41,338 nt of DNA from Planctomycetota bacterium (GTDB lineage Bacteria > Planctomycetota > UBA8108 > UBA1146): assembly GCA_012960845.1 (NCBI GenBank), contig DUAN01000026.1:1-41338 (forward strand), read 5' to 3'. Shown here in pieces: positions 1 through 9,707 of this stretch. Made by a program: the position numbers and the translations under genes. Numbering within the stretch: the stretch's first letter is position 1; every line of letters starts with the position of its first letter. The notes beneath the pieces were generated by a model. That model was not told the DNA's origin, made no database searches, and saw only the letters and a list, made by a program, of their open reading frames with translations.

Positions 1-2
1 AG

Positions 3-2663
3 CTGGCGGAAGCGATCCGCGACTGGCTTCCTGCCGCTTCTTCAGCGCAGCCCTGGCTTCCCGATGGTGATTTCAACTGGGTCCAGATCACCCCTCCAAA
101 CCCTGGTGGGGCTCCACCCCATGCACTGGTCGATGCAGATCTCGATTGCATTCCTGATCTCTGGATCGCCGGAGCTGAACCCTCTGCGTGGAGCTTGTCA
201 GAATCACCCGAGAAAATCGCAGCCATCCCCTCTTTGAAGGATGCCATCTGCTTCGCTGTTGCGGATGTCGATGAAGACGGCCTCCCTGACCTCGCCATCT
301 CCACTGGCGGACGAGTTCAAATCCTCCAGGGCGAAGGAGGCAGGACCCCAAGGTTTGAATCGTTGATCTCCACCGTCAAAGCAAGTGCCAGCGACTTGCT
401 GCTGGCAGACATCGACATGGAAGGAGATCTGGACCTGCTGCTGACCACCGGTACCGGCCCGATTCAACTGTCCCTCAATGAGGGTCACAAGTTTCGCGAG
501 ATTTCCGATTCACCGAGCCTGTCTGGAACCATGTCGGTCAAGAGCATCATCGCGGTTCGAGATCTGGATCGGGATCTCGATCACGACCTGCTGCTGGTCG
601 GGGACCGCCTCTCCTGGATCTCCGGAGCACCCCAGTGGAAATTCGCGGAAGATCCCGCCGGACAGCCGTTGGTCTCGGTCGAGAGGCTGGAAGTCGATAC
701 CGCATTGCTGGTCGACCTGGTGGGAGATCACGAGCAAGAACTGGTACTCCTGCAACGAGGGAAGCTGAAGATCCTCCAGCCCACCAATCACCACAAGGAT
801 GCCGAGGAGATGGCACTCTTCGATGGTGAGATCGCCTTGCCGGCTGAGGTCAATTCCGCCACCTACGTGACCATCACGGCTCAAGATCTGGATCTCGATG
901 GCACGGCAGAACTACTACTCTCCTCTGCTGACAAAACCTCCATCCTCCAGTTCATCGCTGGAAAACCGACTCTCTCGGCCCATACCTTCTCACCAGCGAG
1001 GTCGATGATCAGCGCAGATGTCGACGGCGATGGCGACTTTGATCTGGTTGTGGAGAAAACTGACGGTTCACTGTGGTTGATGAGAAACCCCCTGGCGCAA
1101 GAGTCGCAGCGACTCCACACATTTCGCGCTCATCTGGGAGGGCGACGCGATGGGGACGATCGTCGTACCAACTTGCTCGGCTTTGGCGCCCGGCTGGAAC
1201 TTCGCAATTCAGACCAGGTGGTGCTCGCATTCCAGGAGGGCAAGGGTGGTCACCACGCCCGAGGATTGCTCCCGGTGGTGGTAGGACTCGATGGTTCCGA
1301 TCACCTCGATAGCCTCATCATCGAGTGGCCCGATGGAGTTCTCCAGGCAGAGATGGATGTCAAGGTGGACCGCTGCCAGGAGATCGAAGAGATCCAGCGC
1401 AAGTCATCGTCATGCCCGATCCTGTTCTCCTTCGACGGTCAGAAGTGGAACTTCATCACCGACTTCATGGGCGGTGGCGGACTTGGATTCTGGATCGGAC
1501 CCGATGAATTTTCCCCGCCGGAACCGACAGAGGTGGTACGAATCGCTCCCGGGGCACTACAACCGATCAACGATCGACTTCGGCTGAGCATCATGGAGCC
1601 GATGCAAGAGATCTGTTACACCGATCGATTGTCGCTGATCGCGGTGGATCATCCCGAGACACACTCCTGCTTCCCCGAGGAGTTCTTTTCGATCCAGGCT
1701 CCCCCCCCTTCCGGGAAACCGTTGATGATCGAGAAAGAGACCAGGGTATTCCCCTCGGTGGTTCGCGATGCCAGTGGCCCCATCGATGCATCTCTGGTCG
1801 CTGAAGTGGATCGACTCTACGCAGGTCCCCGTGGCTTGATTCCAGACATGGTCGGCTACTGTGAGAACCAGGTGTGGGAGTTCGACTTCGAAACCGTTCC
1901 CGAGGGGTCCAGCATTGCCCTGCTGCTCGATGGTTGGATCGAGTATCCATATTCGCGAATCAACTTTGCTGCATGGCAAGGTGGACAGCGATTGTCTGCT
2001 CCGACCTTTCGCTGGCGAGCGGCGAGCGATCAACCGTGGCAACTACTGGCGGAAGAACTCGGTTATCCGGCAGGGATGCCCAAGACGATGGTGCTCGATG
2101 TTTCCGACATCATCGCTGATGGCGCTCGCCAGTTCCGTATCGAATCAAATCTAGAGCTCTACTGGGACAGAGCATTCCTCGCCTCGATCAAGCCCCCTGC
2201 TCCACAACATATCCACTCGATTCCGTTACATTCAGCGATCCTACGTGACGGTGGCTACCCTCGAGAATTCTCTGACGATGGAAACTTGCCCGCGACATAC
2301 CATTACGATCAACGAGATCCAACTCTCGATTACCGTCCGATGAAAGAAGGACATGTCACTCGATACGGGCGCGTGGATTCCTTGTTGGCCGCTGTAGATG
2401 ATCAACTCGTGATCATCGGGGGTGGAGACGAATTGATCCTGGAGTTCGACGCTTCATCGCTTCCGGAGTTGTTGCCTGGCTGGGAACGAACCTGGTTGCT
2501 CGACACCTTTGGCTGGTGCAAGGATCTGGATCCTCTCACCGGAGCATGCCGGGGAGTGGGCCCGTTACCCTATCGTGGCATGAGCCAGTACCCGCCTCCG
2601 GCTGATGAGCCCAAACCGGATCGCTCGAACTACCAGACCATCTGGAATACCCGGCGCGACTGA
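3..2663 (+). CDS. CRTAC1-like FG-GAP/VCBS protein with ASPIC/UnbV domain, 5' truncated by the window
   Basis: The frame is open from the first bases of the window. The first in-frame start-like codon (TTG at 195) has coding sequence before it that includes a repeat core, VDADLDCIPDLWIAG, so the true start lies outside. Six or more FG-GAP/VCBS calcium-binding blade motifs follow, such as VADVDEDGLPDLAIS, LADIDMEGDLDLLL and SADVDGDGDFDLVV, predicting a beta-propeller. An ASPIC/UnbV segment comes next (LLGFGARLELR ... GLDGSDHLDSLIIEWPDG). The last ~400 residues form a conserved-looking tail starting near SCPILFSFDGQKWNFITDF, for which I know no function. Proteins of this kind are secreted or surface-bound in Planctomycetota and Acidobacteria. 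The gene ends 3 nt before the convergent ettA stop. Family assignment is firm; the biological role is unknown. Confidence 0.88.
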   Translation: MAEAIRDWLPAASSAQPWLPDGDFNWVQITPPNPGGAPPHALVDADLDCIPDLWIAGAEPSAWSLSESPEKIAAIPSLKDAICFAVADVDEDGLPDLAISTGGRVQILQGEGGRTPRFESLISTVKASASDLLLADIDMEGDLDLLLTTGTGPIQLSLNEGHKFREISDSPSLSGTMSVKSIIAVRDLDRDLDHDLLLVGDRLSWISGAPQWKFAEDPAGQPLVSVERLEVDTALLVDLVGDHEQELVLLQRGKLKILQPTNHHKDAEEMALFDGEIALPAEVNSATYVTITAQDLDLDGTAELLLSSADKTSILQFIAGKPTLSAHTFSPARSMISADVDGDGDFDLVVEKTDGSLWLMRNPLAQESQRLHTFRAHLGGRRDGDDRRTNLLGFGARLELRNSDQVVLAFQEGKGGHHARGLLPVVVGLDGSDHLDSLIIEWPDGVLQAEMDVKVDRCQEIEEIQRKSSSCPILFSFDGQKWNFITDFMGGGGLGFWIGPDEFSPPEPTEVVRIAPGALQPINDRLRLSIMEPMQEICYTDRLSLIAVDHPETHSCFPEEFFSIQAPPPSGKPLMIEKETRVFPSVVRDASGPIDASLVAEVDRLYAGPRGLIPDMVGYCENQVWEFDFETVPEGSSIALLLDGWIEYPYSRINFAAWQGGQRLSAPTFRWRAASDQPWQLLAEELGYPAGMPKTMVLDVSDIIADGARQFRIESNLELYWDRAFLASIKPPAPQHIHSIPLHSAILRDGGYPREFSDDGNLPATYHYDQRDPTLDYRPMKEGHVTRYGRVDSLLAAVDDQLVIIGGGDELILEFDASSLPELLPGWERTWLLDTFGWCKDLDPLTGACRGVGPLPYRGMSQYPPPADEPKPDRSNYQTIWNTRRD

Positions 2664-2666
2664 TCC

Positions 2667-4352
2667 TCAGGCAAAGCGGCGATGCACTCCCCGGGGCAGA
2701 TCAGGATCTTCTCCTCGATCGGTCCGCTCCTGACGCATCTTCTCGGCGTAGGCCTGATACGATCCCTCGAAGAAGCGACCGCTACCCTCTCCATCGAGTG
2801 CCAGGATGTGCGTGGCCACACGGTCGAGGAAGTAACGATCGTGACTGACCACCACCCCGCAACCCGGAAGAGCCTCCAGTGCCTCCTCGAGCAATCGAAG
2901 AGTCGGGATGTCGAGGTCGTTGGTCGGTTCGTCGAGAATCACCAGGTTTCCACCACGCCGTAGCATCTTGGCCATCTGGACCCTGTTTCTCATTCCTCCA
3001 GAGCAGTGGCCGACCAACTTCTCCTGGTCATCTCCGGTGAATCCAAACCGAGCGACATACGCGCGACTCTGCACCTCGAGCTTGCCGACATTGAAGACGT
3101 CATACCCCTCGGAGATGTTCTGGTAGATGGTTTTTTTGTCATTCAGGTCCTGCCGGCTCTGGTCGGCAAAGCAGATCTCGACCGTGGATCCCAGTTCGAT
3201 AGTGCCAGAGTCGGGCTCATCGAGTCCTGCCACCAAGCGCATCAAGGTGGTCTTACCGGCTCCATTGGGTCCGATGACGCCGACGATGGATCCCGGTCTC
3301 AAGGAAAAACTGAGATCCTCGAACAGGACTCTTCCGTCGAAGCCTTTCGACATCTTCTCGATATCCAGAACCTTGTCGCCCAATCGGGTCTCACATGGGA
3401 TGACCAGTGCTGGGAGTTCCTTACGTGACTCGTACACCTGCTCTTGAAGTCGATGAAATGACTCGATCCTCGCCTTGCTCTTGGTCGCACGGGCCTTCGG
3501 GGTCTGGCGAATCCAGTCCAACTCCTTGGTGAGTAATTTCTGGCGGTCATCTTCGTGTCGCTTCTCGACATCGAGTTCCTTGGTCTTCTGCTCGAGATAC
3601 TGGCTGTAATTGCCCTCAAATGGAGTGCCACGGCCGCGGTCCATCTCGAGCATCCAGCCGACAACATTGTCGAGGAAGTAGCGATCGTGAGTGATCAGCA
3701 AAACGGTGCCATTGAAGTTGGCCAGGTGTCGTTCGAGCCATGCGACAGTGTCTGCATCGAGGTGGTTGGTCGGTTCGTCGAGTAACAAGATATCCGGATG
3801 AGAAAGCAGGGTCCTGCACAGAGCAATCCTACGTTTTTCACCTCCGGACAGATGACCGACTTCAGAGTCTCCCGGCGGGCAGCTCAATGCATGCATCGCT
3901 TGATCAATCTGTCGATCGATCTCCCATGCATCGGAGTCGTCGATCTTCTCCTGCAGAGTGGCCATCTTGTCGTAGGCTTTTTGCGTTTCACCTTCGGAGA
4001 GCTCGGTTGCCAGCGACTCCGTCACTTCATTGTAGTCGTCGAGTAGTTTTCGAACTGAAGCGGCACCGATTTCAACATTTTCACGTACCGTCTTCGTTTC
4101 ATCCAACTTGGGTTCCTGTGGGACATATCCGATGGTCGCTCCCTTGGCGATCGTGACCGTGCCATCATATCCGTCATCGACTCCTGCGATGATCTTCAAC
4201 AGAGTCGACTTACCACTTCCGTTGACTCCTATCAGACCAATCTTCGCTCCCCTGAAAAACCCAAGGGTCACTCCCTTGAGAACATCCTTGGGACCAAAGG
4301 AGCGATACACGTCTTGCACCTGGAAGATGACTTCCTGTCGATCCTTACTCAT
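2667..4352 (-). CDS. ettA: Energy-dependent translational throttle protein EttA (ABC-F ATPase)
   Basis: This 561-residue soluble protein has two ABC ATPase domains and no membrane segments, as in ABC-F factors that bind the ribosomal E site and couple elongation to ATP/ADP ratio (E. coli EttA has 555 residues). Domain 1 has Walker A GVNGSGKST (residues 42-50), signature LSGGEKRR and Walker B ILLLDEPTNHLD. Domain 2 has GPNGAGKTT and LVILDEPTNDLD. Between them is the EttA-type linker (LDWIRQTPKARATKSKARI). The C-terminal stretch GCGVVVSHDRYFLDRVATHILALDGEG also matches EttA. One oddity is that the second signature reads CSGGMRNR instead of LSGGE, so domain 2 may hydrolyse ATP differently. It lies 32 nt downstream of the selenoprotein gene on the same strand and is probably co-transcribed with it. 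Confidence 0.93.
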   Translation of the reverse strand: MSKDRQEVIFQVQDVYRSFGPKDVLKGVTLGFFRGAKIGLIGVNGSGKSTLLKIIAGVDDGYDGTVTIAKGATIGYVPQEPKLDETKTVRENVEIGAASVRKLLDDYNEVTESLATELSEGETQKAYDKMATLQEKIDDSDAWEIDRQIDQAMHALSCPPGDSEVGHLSGGEKRRIALCRTLLSHPDILLLDEPTNHLDADTVAWLERHLANFNGTVLLITHDRYFLDNVVGWMLEMDRGRGTPFEGNYSQYLEQKTKELDVEKRHEDDRQKLLTKELDWIRQTPKARATKSKARIESFHRLQEQVYESRKELPALVIPCETRLGDKVLDIEKMSKGFDGRVLFEDLSFSLRPGSIVGVIGPNGAGKTTLMRLVAGLDEPDSGTIELGSTVEICFADQSRQDLNDKKTIYQNISEGYDVFNVGKLEVQSRAYVARFGFTGDDQEKLVGHCSGGMRNRVQMAKMLRRGGNLVILDEPTNDLDIPTLRLLEEALEALPGCGVVVSHDRYFLDRVATHILALDGEGSGRFFEGSYQAYAEKMRQERTDRGEDPDLPRGVHRRFA

Positions 4353-4384
4353 CTCTGACTACTCTCTCATTTATGATTGTTGAA

Positions 4385-4612
<228 letters not shown>

Positions 4613-4655
4613 GATCTCTCGCTCCATTCCTTCTGAGTTCCAACGAGTTGACTCC

Positions 4656-4671
4656 ACCCAGGGTGCTGGGT
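4656..4671. other. Inverted repeat between the divergent SelW-like and M20 genes
   Basis: ACCCAG and CTGGGT form a perfect 6-bp inverted repeat around GGTG in the 120-nt spacer between two divergent genes. A TTGACT hexamer lies just before it at 4648-4653, but no well-spaced -10 box follows on the plus strand. It could be an operator or chance; there is no direct evidence of function. Confidence 0.25.
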
Positions 4672-4732
4672 CGTTTATGGTAAGGACTCAATCGCATCTC
4701 TACCAGCAGACCCACCAAGGTCAGGAGGCCAG

Positions 4733-6094
4733 ATGAAAGATGTCATCGAGCAGCTCGCCAGCGGACGACAGTTACATATCGACAGGCTGGTGGAGTGGTT
4801 ACGGATTCCCAGCATCTCCACCGACCCCCGGAGGAAGGGGGATGTGCGAGACGCTGGAGAGTGGATTCAGCAGGAATTGGCCCGTTCTGGTTTCGCTGCC
4901 AGACTCGATGAGACCGCTGGCCACCCGGTCTGTTTTGCTTCCTGGAATGGAGCCGAGGGTGCCCCCACGGTACTCATCTATGGGCACTACGATGTACAGC
5001 CACCAGAACCCCTCGAATTGTGGCGCCATGGAGCCTTCGAGCCGACCGTCGAAGATGACAACCTGATCGCCCGTGGTGCCACCGATGACAAGGGGCAGGT
5101 GCTCGCTCTCGTGAGGGGAATTTGCGGCGTTCTTCAGCAACGCGGATCACTACCGGTCAACATCAAGTTCTTGATCGAAGGCGAAGAGGAGATCGGATCG
5201 CCAAATCTGGCCCCTTACATCGAAACTCACAAGGAAGAACTGACCGCCGATGTTGCGGTGATTTCAGATTGTTCCCAGTTCGCTCCAGGAATCCCCGCCA
5301 TCACCGTGGCACTGAAGGGCCTCGTCTATCTGGAGATCTTCGTCCAGGGTCCCAATCGGGATCTGCACTCCGGCTCCTTCGGTGGTGCGGTGGAAAATCC
5401 AGCGAATGTGCTGACGCGCATCCTCGGCTCTCTTCGAAATGAAGAGGGAAGAATCACCATTCCCGGTTTTTACGAGAGTGTCCGGGACCTGACCGCCGAG
5501 GAGAGAGCGGACTTCGCCTCATTGCCCTTTGATGAAGATGGCTTCAGAGAAGACCTCGAAGTTCCCCAGGTTCATGGGGAGGCGGGTTGGACGACACTGG
5601 AACGAAAAGGAGCCCGACCGACCCTCGACATCAACGGCCTGCTGAGCGGCTGGACCGGTGAAGGTGCCAAGACGGTTCTTCCGGCCCATGCCAGTGCAAA
5701 GCTATCGATGCGACTGGTGCCCGATCAGGATCCCGATGTCATCGATGCGCTGGTCTCGGACCATCTCCGCTCGCTGTGCCCACCCAGTTGCACCATCGAG
5801 GTACGTAGTCACCACGGAGCCCACCCGGTACTGGTCGAGCGAGACAGTCACTGGCTCGATGCGGCGGCTCGAGCGGTGGAGAAGGGCTTCGGAAAGGCTC
5901 CGGTGTATATCCGCGAGGGAGGCTCGATTCCGGTGGTCAGTGACCTGAAGAGAATCCTCGGGATCGATACCATCCTGCTCGGACTCGGGCTGCCGGACGA
6001 CAATGCCCATTCCCCCAATGAGAAATTTCACCTCCCCGACTATCAACGAGGGATCGAAACAGCGGCCTGGTTCCTCGATGAAATCTCTCCATGA
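4733..6094 (+). CDS. M20 family metallodipeptidase (ArgE/DapE/CPG2-like)
   Basis: This 453-residue zinc hydrolase is predicted to be cytosolic and to cleave dipeptides or short peptides. Metal and catalytic residues are visible: H85 and D87 in YGHYDVQPPEP, the bridging aspartate in ARGATDDKGQ (about 118), the catalytic Glu pair in EGEEEIGSP (151-152), an aspartate in VISDCSQ, and the C-terminal histidine in HSPNEKFHL. A dimerisation insert sits in the middle, with the family sequence PAITVALKGLVYLEI ... DLHSGSFGG. The GGSIPVV loop near the C terminus is typical of the M20 dipeptidase subfamily. The start is supported by AGGAGG four nt upstream. The stop overlaps the pirin start (ATGA), so the two are translated from one transcript. 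The substrate cannot be told from sequence. Confidence 0.92.
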   Translation: MKDVIEQLASGRQLHIDRLVEWLRIPSISTDPRRKGDVRDAGEWIQQELARSGFAARLDETAGHPVCFASWNGAEGAPTVLIYGHYDVQPPEPLELWRHGAFEPTVEDDNLIARGATDDKGQVLALVRGICGVLQQRGSLPVNIKFLIEGEEEIGSPNLAPYIETHKEELTADVAVISDCSQFAPGIPAITVALKGLVYLEIFVQGPNRDLHSGSFGGAVENPANVLTRILGSLRNEEGRITIPGFYESVRDLTAEERADFASLPFDEDGFREDLEVPQVHGEAGWTTLERKGARPTLDINGLLSGWTGEGAKTVLPAHASAKLSMRLVPDQDPDVIDALVSDHLRSLCPPSCTIEVRSHHGAHPVLVERDSHWLDAAARAVEKGFGKAPVYIREGGSIPVVSDLKRILGIDTILLGLGLPDDNAHSPNEKFHLPDYQRGIETAAWFLDEISP

Positions 6095-6783
6095 TCCGCT
6101 TCAGACCTGCTTCAGAGCGAGGTCAGGCAGATCATGGTTGGCTTCGAGCGAGGCATGCTTTCAGTTTCGCCCAATACCACGATCCTGACTGGATGGGGTG
6201 GCGCGGACTTCGAGTGATGAATGAGGACCGAATCGCTGCTTCAAGTGGGTTCCCATCGCATCCGCACCGCGAGATGGAAATCATCACCGTGGTGCTGTCA
6301 GGTGCCATCGCTCATGAAGATTCGATGGGAAACTGCGGAATCCTGACCTCCAAAGATGTTCAAACGATGAGTGCAGGGCGCGGCATCATTCACAGTGAAT
6401 CAAATCCGTATCTGGAGGAACTGCATCTCTATCAGATCTGGATCGAGCCAGCGAAGCAGGGGGTCACTCCTCGATATGACCAGAAGTCCTTCGATCCGCT
6501 CGATCGAACCGGACGCTGGCAATTGCTCGTCTCCGAGGATGGAGAGAGCGAGTCATTGACCATCGCCCAGGATGCTCGCATCTATCGTCGCTTACAGACC
6601 CCCTCGACGCTGGAGAACAGCATCTCTCAGGGGAGGGGGCAGTGGATTCAGGTGATCTCCGGATCTATTCAACTCGATGGAGTCACACTGGTATCGGGTG
6701 ACGGAGCCGCCATCGATGAGGTGGACAGTTACCGGATGGATGTGGTCGAGGAAAGCGATCTTCTACTCTTTGATCTGCCCTGA
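6091..6783 (+). CDS. yhhW: Pirin family protein, YhhW-like bicupin
   Basis: At 230 residues this matches E. coli YhhW (231 residues) nearly end to end, from MIRFRPASERGQADHGWL to the terminal LLFDLP. The N-terminal cupin carries the metal site: HPHREMEIITVVLSG, the following His/Glu in AIAHEDSMGN, and GRGIIHSE. YhhW has quercetin 2,3-dioxygenase activity in vitro, but the natural substrate of bacterial pirins is mostly unknown. It has no signal peptide, so it is cytosolic. It is translationally coupled to the upstream M20 peptidase through a 4-nt overlap. No link in function between the two is apparent, and the gene symbol is by similarity. Confidence 0.92.
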   Translation: MIRFRPASERGQADHGWLRARHAFSFAQYHDPDWMGWRGLRVMNEDRIAASSGFPSHPHREMEIITVVLSGAIAHEDSMGNCGILTSKDVQTMSAGRGIIHSESNPYLEELHLYQIWIEPAKQGVTPRYDQKSFDPLDRTGRWQLLVSEDGESESLTIAQDARIYRRLQTPSTLENSISQGRGQWIQVISGSIQLDGVTLVSGDGAAIDEVDSYRMDVVEESDLLLFDLP

Positions 6784-6789
6784 AACTGG

Positions 6790-8343
6790 TCACCGACGCC
6801 AGGTCATCGGCAAGAAGATCACCAGAACCGCATAGATCTCGAGCCGTCCCAGCAGCATCAGGAAGATCAGCAAGGCCTTTCCGATTGCAGGGATGGCAGA
6901 GAAGTTCTCGAGCGGACCGACACCGGCAATGCCAGGTCCAACATTCCCTATCGTCGCGAGGGTCGCCCCTAACGCAGTCAGCAGATGATCGTCTTCCAGG
7001 GCACCGCTGACCGTCTTCGCACCACTTACCGAGAGGCTACCGGCATCTTCGGACCAGGCGGGATCCAGTACGAAAGAGAGCACCAGCACCGAAACGAGGA
7101 ATAACAGCGTCCACAAGGCAAGAAATCCAAGCACCCTGGCGATCACTTCCCGCTCGACGGCTTCTCCTCCGATCTTGATCGGAAGTACCGCGTGGGGTCG
7201 TATCAATAATGCAATTTCACGTAAACCATATTTCACCAGGGTCAGGACCCGGAAGATCTTGATTCCACCTGCGGTGCTCCCTGCGCAACCTCCAACGACC
7301 ATCAATACAATCAAAACGACTCTGCATGCGTTGGGCCAATGATCGTAATCGGCGGTAACGAAACCGGCGCCCGTGCCGATAGATGCCACCTGGAAACTGG
7401 CGTAGCGAAAACACTGACCCAATGTCCCGTACTTTTCAGCATTTTCGATACGGTCAGGATAAGTACCCAGATGCAACATCAAGGTCACAAAAATGATCGA
7501 TACGACGATGAGGCCGACAAAGAAACGGAGCTCGCTGTTGCGAAAATACACCGGATGCCCTCGAAAGATCGCTCGATAATGAAGAACGAAATTCATTCCT
7601 GCGATCAAAACGAAAGCCGTGATCACTGCATCTACATATGCGCTATCAAAGTGAGCAACGCTCAAACTCTTGGTCGAGAATCCTCCGGTAGCCAGTGTAG
7701 AAAAAGCCAGTGTTACCGCATCGAACCAATCCATCACTGGTAGCAACAGTCCTGCAACAACAACAGTGAGAAGAAGATAAAGTCCCCACAGCATCATTGC
7801 GGTCTGAGCCACTCGCGGTGCTAATTTCTCGGTGGTCGGTCCGGGCACCTCCGCTCGCATCATTTGAATCCCACCGGAGCCCAGTAATGGCAGAACAGCA
7901 ACCGTCAGCACCACGATTCCCATCCCCCCCAACCACTGGGTGAGGCTCCTCCAGAACAGAAGTCCGGGGGGCAAGGCCTCGATGTCGGTGAGGATGGTGG
8001 CTCCGGTGGTTGTGAATCCACTCATCGTCTCGAAGTAAGCATCGAGCAGTGAAGGGATTCCACCGGGGGCTAGCCAGAATGGTAGGGCACCGAAGAAGCT
8101 CAAGACCGCCCACCCCAACCCCACCACGGCGAATGCCTCGCGAGATCGAAGCTTCTTCTGGTAATCACGGTTGGCGCCCCAGAGGATCATTCCGGTGACG
8201 AGGCAGATTCCAATGGTGATTATGAAGGCAGGATACTCCAGGGTGGATTCAAGAGCTGCCGCTACCAGCAATGGAATCAATAGAATTCCAGCCATGGTCA
8301 GGATCAACAGACCCAGGACCGCCAGGAGGGGACGGAATCTCAC
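6790..8343 (-). CDS. trkH: Potassium uptake protein TrkH (KtrB/TrkH family pore)
   Basis: This 517-residue polytopic inner-membrane protein has the four pore-loop repeats of the Trk/Ktr/HKT superfamily. The selectivity-filter glycines are in SGFTTTGATIL, LATGGFST, VASIGTGAGFV and GNVGPGIAGVGPLENFSAIP. About ten or more hydrophobic helices surround them, and the length is close to E. coli TrkH (483) with a longer N terminus. It carries K+ inward and is gated by the cytosolic TrkA ring. Its start overlaps the trkA stop by 4 nt (8340-8343), so stoichiometric co-translation is likely. It converges on the pirin gene with only 6 nt between stops. Confidence 0.94.
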   Translation of the reverse strand: MRFRPLLAVLGLLILTMAGILLIPLLVAAALESTLEYPAFIITIGICLVTGMILWGANRDYQKKLRSREAFAVVGLGWAVLSFFGALPFWLAPGGIPSLLDAYFETMSGFTTTGATILTDIEALPPGLLFWRSLTQWLGGMGIVVLTVAVLPLLGSGGIQMMRAEVPGPTTEKLAPRVAQTAMMLWGLYLLLTVVVAGLLLPVMDWFDAVTLAFSTLATGGFSTKSLSVAHFDSAYVDAVITAFVLIAGMNFVLHYRAIFRGHPVYFRNSELRFFVGLIVVSIIFVTLMLHLGTYPDRIENAEKYGTLGQCFRYASFQVASIGTGAGFVTADYDHWPNACRVVLIVLMVVGGCAGSTAGGIKIFRVLTLVKYGLREIALLIRPHAVLPIKIGGEAVEREVIARVLGFLALWTLLFLVSVLVLSFVLDPAWSEDAGSLSVSGAKTVSGALEDDHLLTALGATLATIGNVGPGIAGVGPLENFSAIPAIGKALLIFLMLLGRLEIYAVLVIFLPMTWRR

Positions 8344-9707
8344 TTCAGTTTAGCTTTTCTGCGGGTGAACTTCTTTTCGATGTCATTCACCGCCTCGGGA
8401 AGAGCAAAGACGATGACATGATCGCCACTTTCTATGACCGTATCTCCAGTTCCAGTAAACACCTCATCTGCACGCTGGACCGCACCGATGATGGAACCCT
8501 TGGGAAGCTTCAGATTTGCAATCTTCATTCCGCAAACAGTTTCCTGCTCGCTGATTTCGTACTCTCTCGCTTCAGCACCGGAGTCTCCCACCTGTGAGAC
8601 GGCTTTGATGTTGCCACGTCTTAATGCCCCCAGGATGGCGCTCACGGTGATTCTCCGGGGATTGACCGCTTCCCCGACTGCTGCCTGCTTGAGAATCGGC
8701 AAGAACTGATTCTGCTCGGTCCGGATGAGGATTCGTCGAACTCCCAGCTTGTTGACGAGCAATGCGTTGGTCAGGTTCTCTGCATCTCCGTTTTCTAGTG
8801 ATAGAAAAAAGTCTGCATCTCCAATCCTGTTTTCCTCAGCAAAATCTGCATCCGTGATGTTGCCATGAAGGACGAGACTCTTCTCTAGAGTCTCCGAGGC
8901 CTTCTCAGCCTTGGCTCGATCTTTCTCCACCAGCACGATGGACTTCACCGAACCCTCCAGCCTTTTCGCCACCTCGATGCCCAGTTGAGTGGCACCGGCG
9001 ATGAACACCTGCTGGACAACTTCCGATTCAGGATGAGCAATGGCCATGAAATCAGCGGTCTTGCTGCGCTTCAGTAAGACATAGATCTGATCTCCATCCC
9101 TGAGTTCATCTTCCCCACTGGGGATCACCAGGCCATCTTTCCTCGAGATACCCACAATCAATCCTGGAATCCGATCATACCTTTGACGCAGATCTTTCAG
9201 AATGACTCCATCGAGTGGAGATCCTTCCGAGATCTGAAATCCCCACAGCACCAGCTCTCCATCTGCGAAATAGAAGACATCGAAAGCACCGGGGTTTTGG
9301 ACCAATCTGTGCAACTTCTCCGCAGTGGCGTCTACCGGATTGACGATCAGATCTGCTCCGTATGCCTCCGGCAACAGTGGAGATCCCGAGGAAGAGAGTT
9401 CCGCATTGCGCAGGCGAACCACTACCTTCTTGGCTCCCAGTTTTTTTGCGAGCAAACTGACGACGATATTGGTCTCATCTCGGTCGGTCACGGCAATGAC
9501 CAGATCCGTACGATCAGAGATCGCCTTTCGCAGTGTTCTGGGGCTCGCTGCATTTCCATGAATCGCCCGTACGTTGAGCCGATCATCAATCCTGTGTATC
9601 AGATCAATGTCGGCATCGATGATCGTGATCCGATGCCCCTCCGCAGAGAGTCGCTCTGCCAGATGGATTCCGACCACTCCTGCACCCACGATGACGATAC
9701 GTAGCAT
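8340..9707 (-). CDS. trkA: Trk system potassium transporter subunit TrkA (tandem RCK)
   Basis: The 455-residue protein has two RCK units, as in E. coli TrkA (458 residues). The first opens with the Rossmann motif MLRIVIVGAGVVGIHLAERL and an acidic residue binding the nucleotide ribose (IIDAD). The second has VFIAGATQLGIEVAKRL, a degenerate version of the same motif. Each is followed by a TrkA_C lobe (GVILKDLRQRYDRIPGLIVGI and CGMKIANLKLPKGSIIGAV). It binds NAD(H)/ATP and gates TrkH. The frame stays open 77 codons upstream to 9938, but the ATG at 9707 fits because the Rossmann strand begins there and GGGAG sits about six nt before it. It is the first gene of the trkA-trkH pair. Confidence 0.93.
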   Translation of the reverse strand: MLRIVIVGAGVVGIHLAERLSAEGHRITIIDADIDLIHRIDDRLNVRAIHGNAASPRTLRKAISDRTDLVIAVTDRDETNIVVSLLAKKLGAKKVVVRLRNAELSSSGSPLLPEAYGADLIVNPVDATAEKLHRLVQNPGAFDVFYFADGELVLWGFQISEGSPLDGVILKDLRQRYDRIPGLIVGISRKDGLVIPSGEDELRDGDQIYVLLKRSKTADFMAIAHPESEVVQQVFIAGATQLGIEVAKRLEGSVKSIVLVEKDRAKAEKASETLEKSLVLHGNITDADFAEENRIGDADFFLSLENGDAENLTNALLVNKLGVRRILIRTEQNQFLPILKQAAVGEAVNPRRITVSAILGALRRGNIKAVSQVGDSGAEAREYEISEQETVCGMKIANLKLPKGSIIGAVQRADEVFTGTGDTVIESGDHVIVFALPEAVNDIEKKFTRRKAKLK

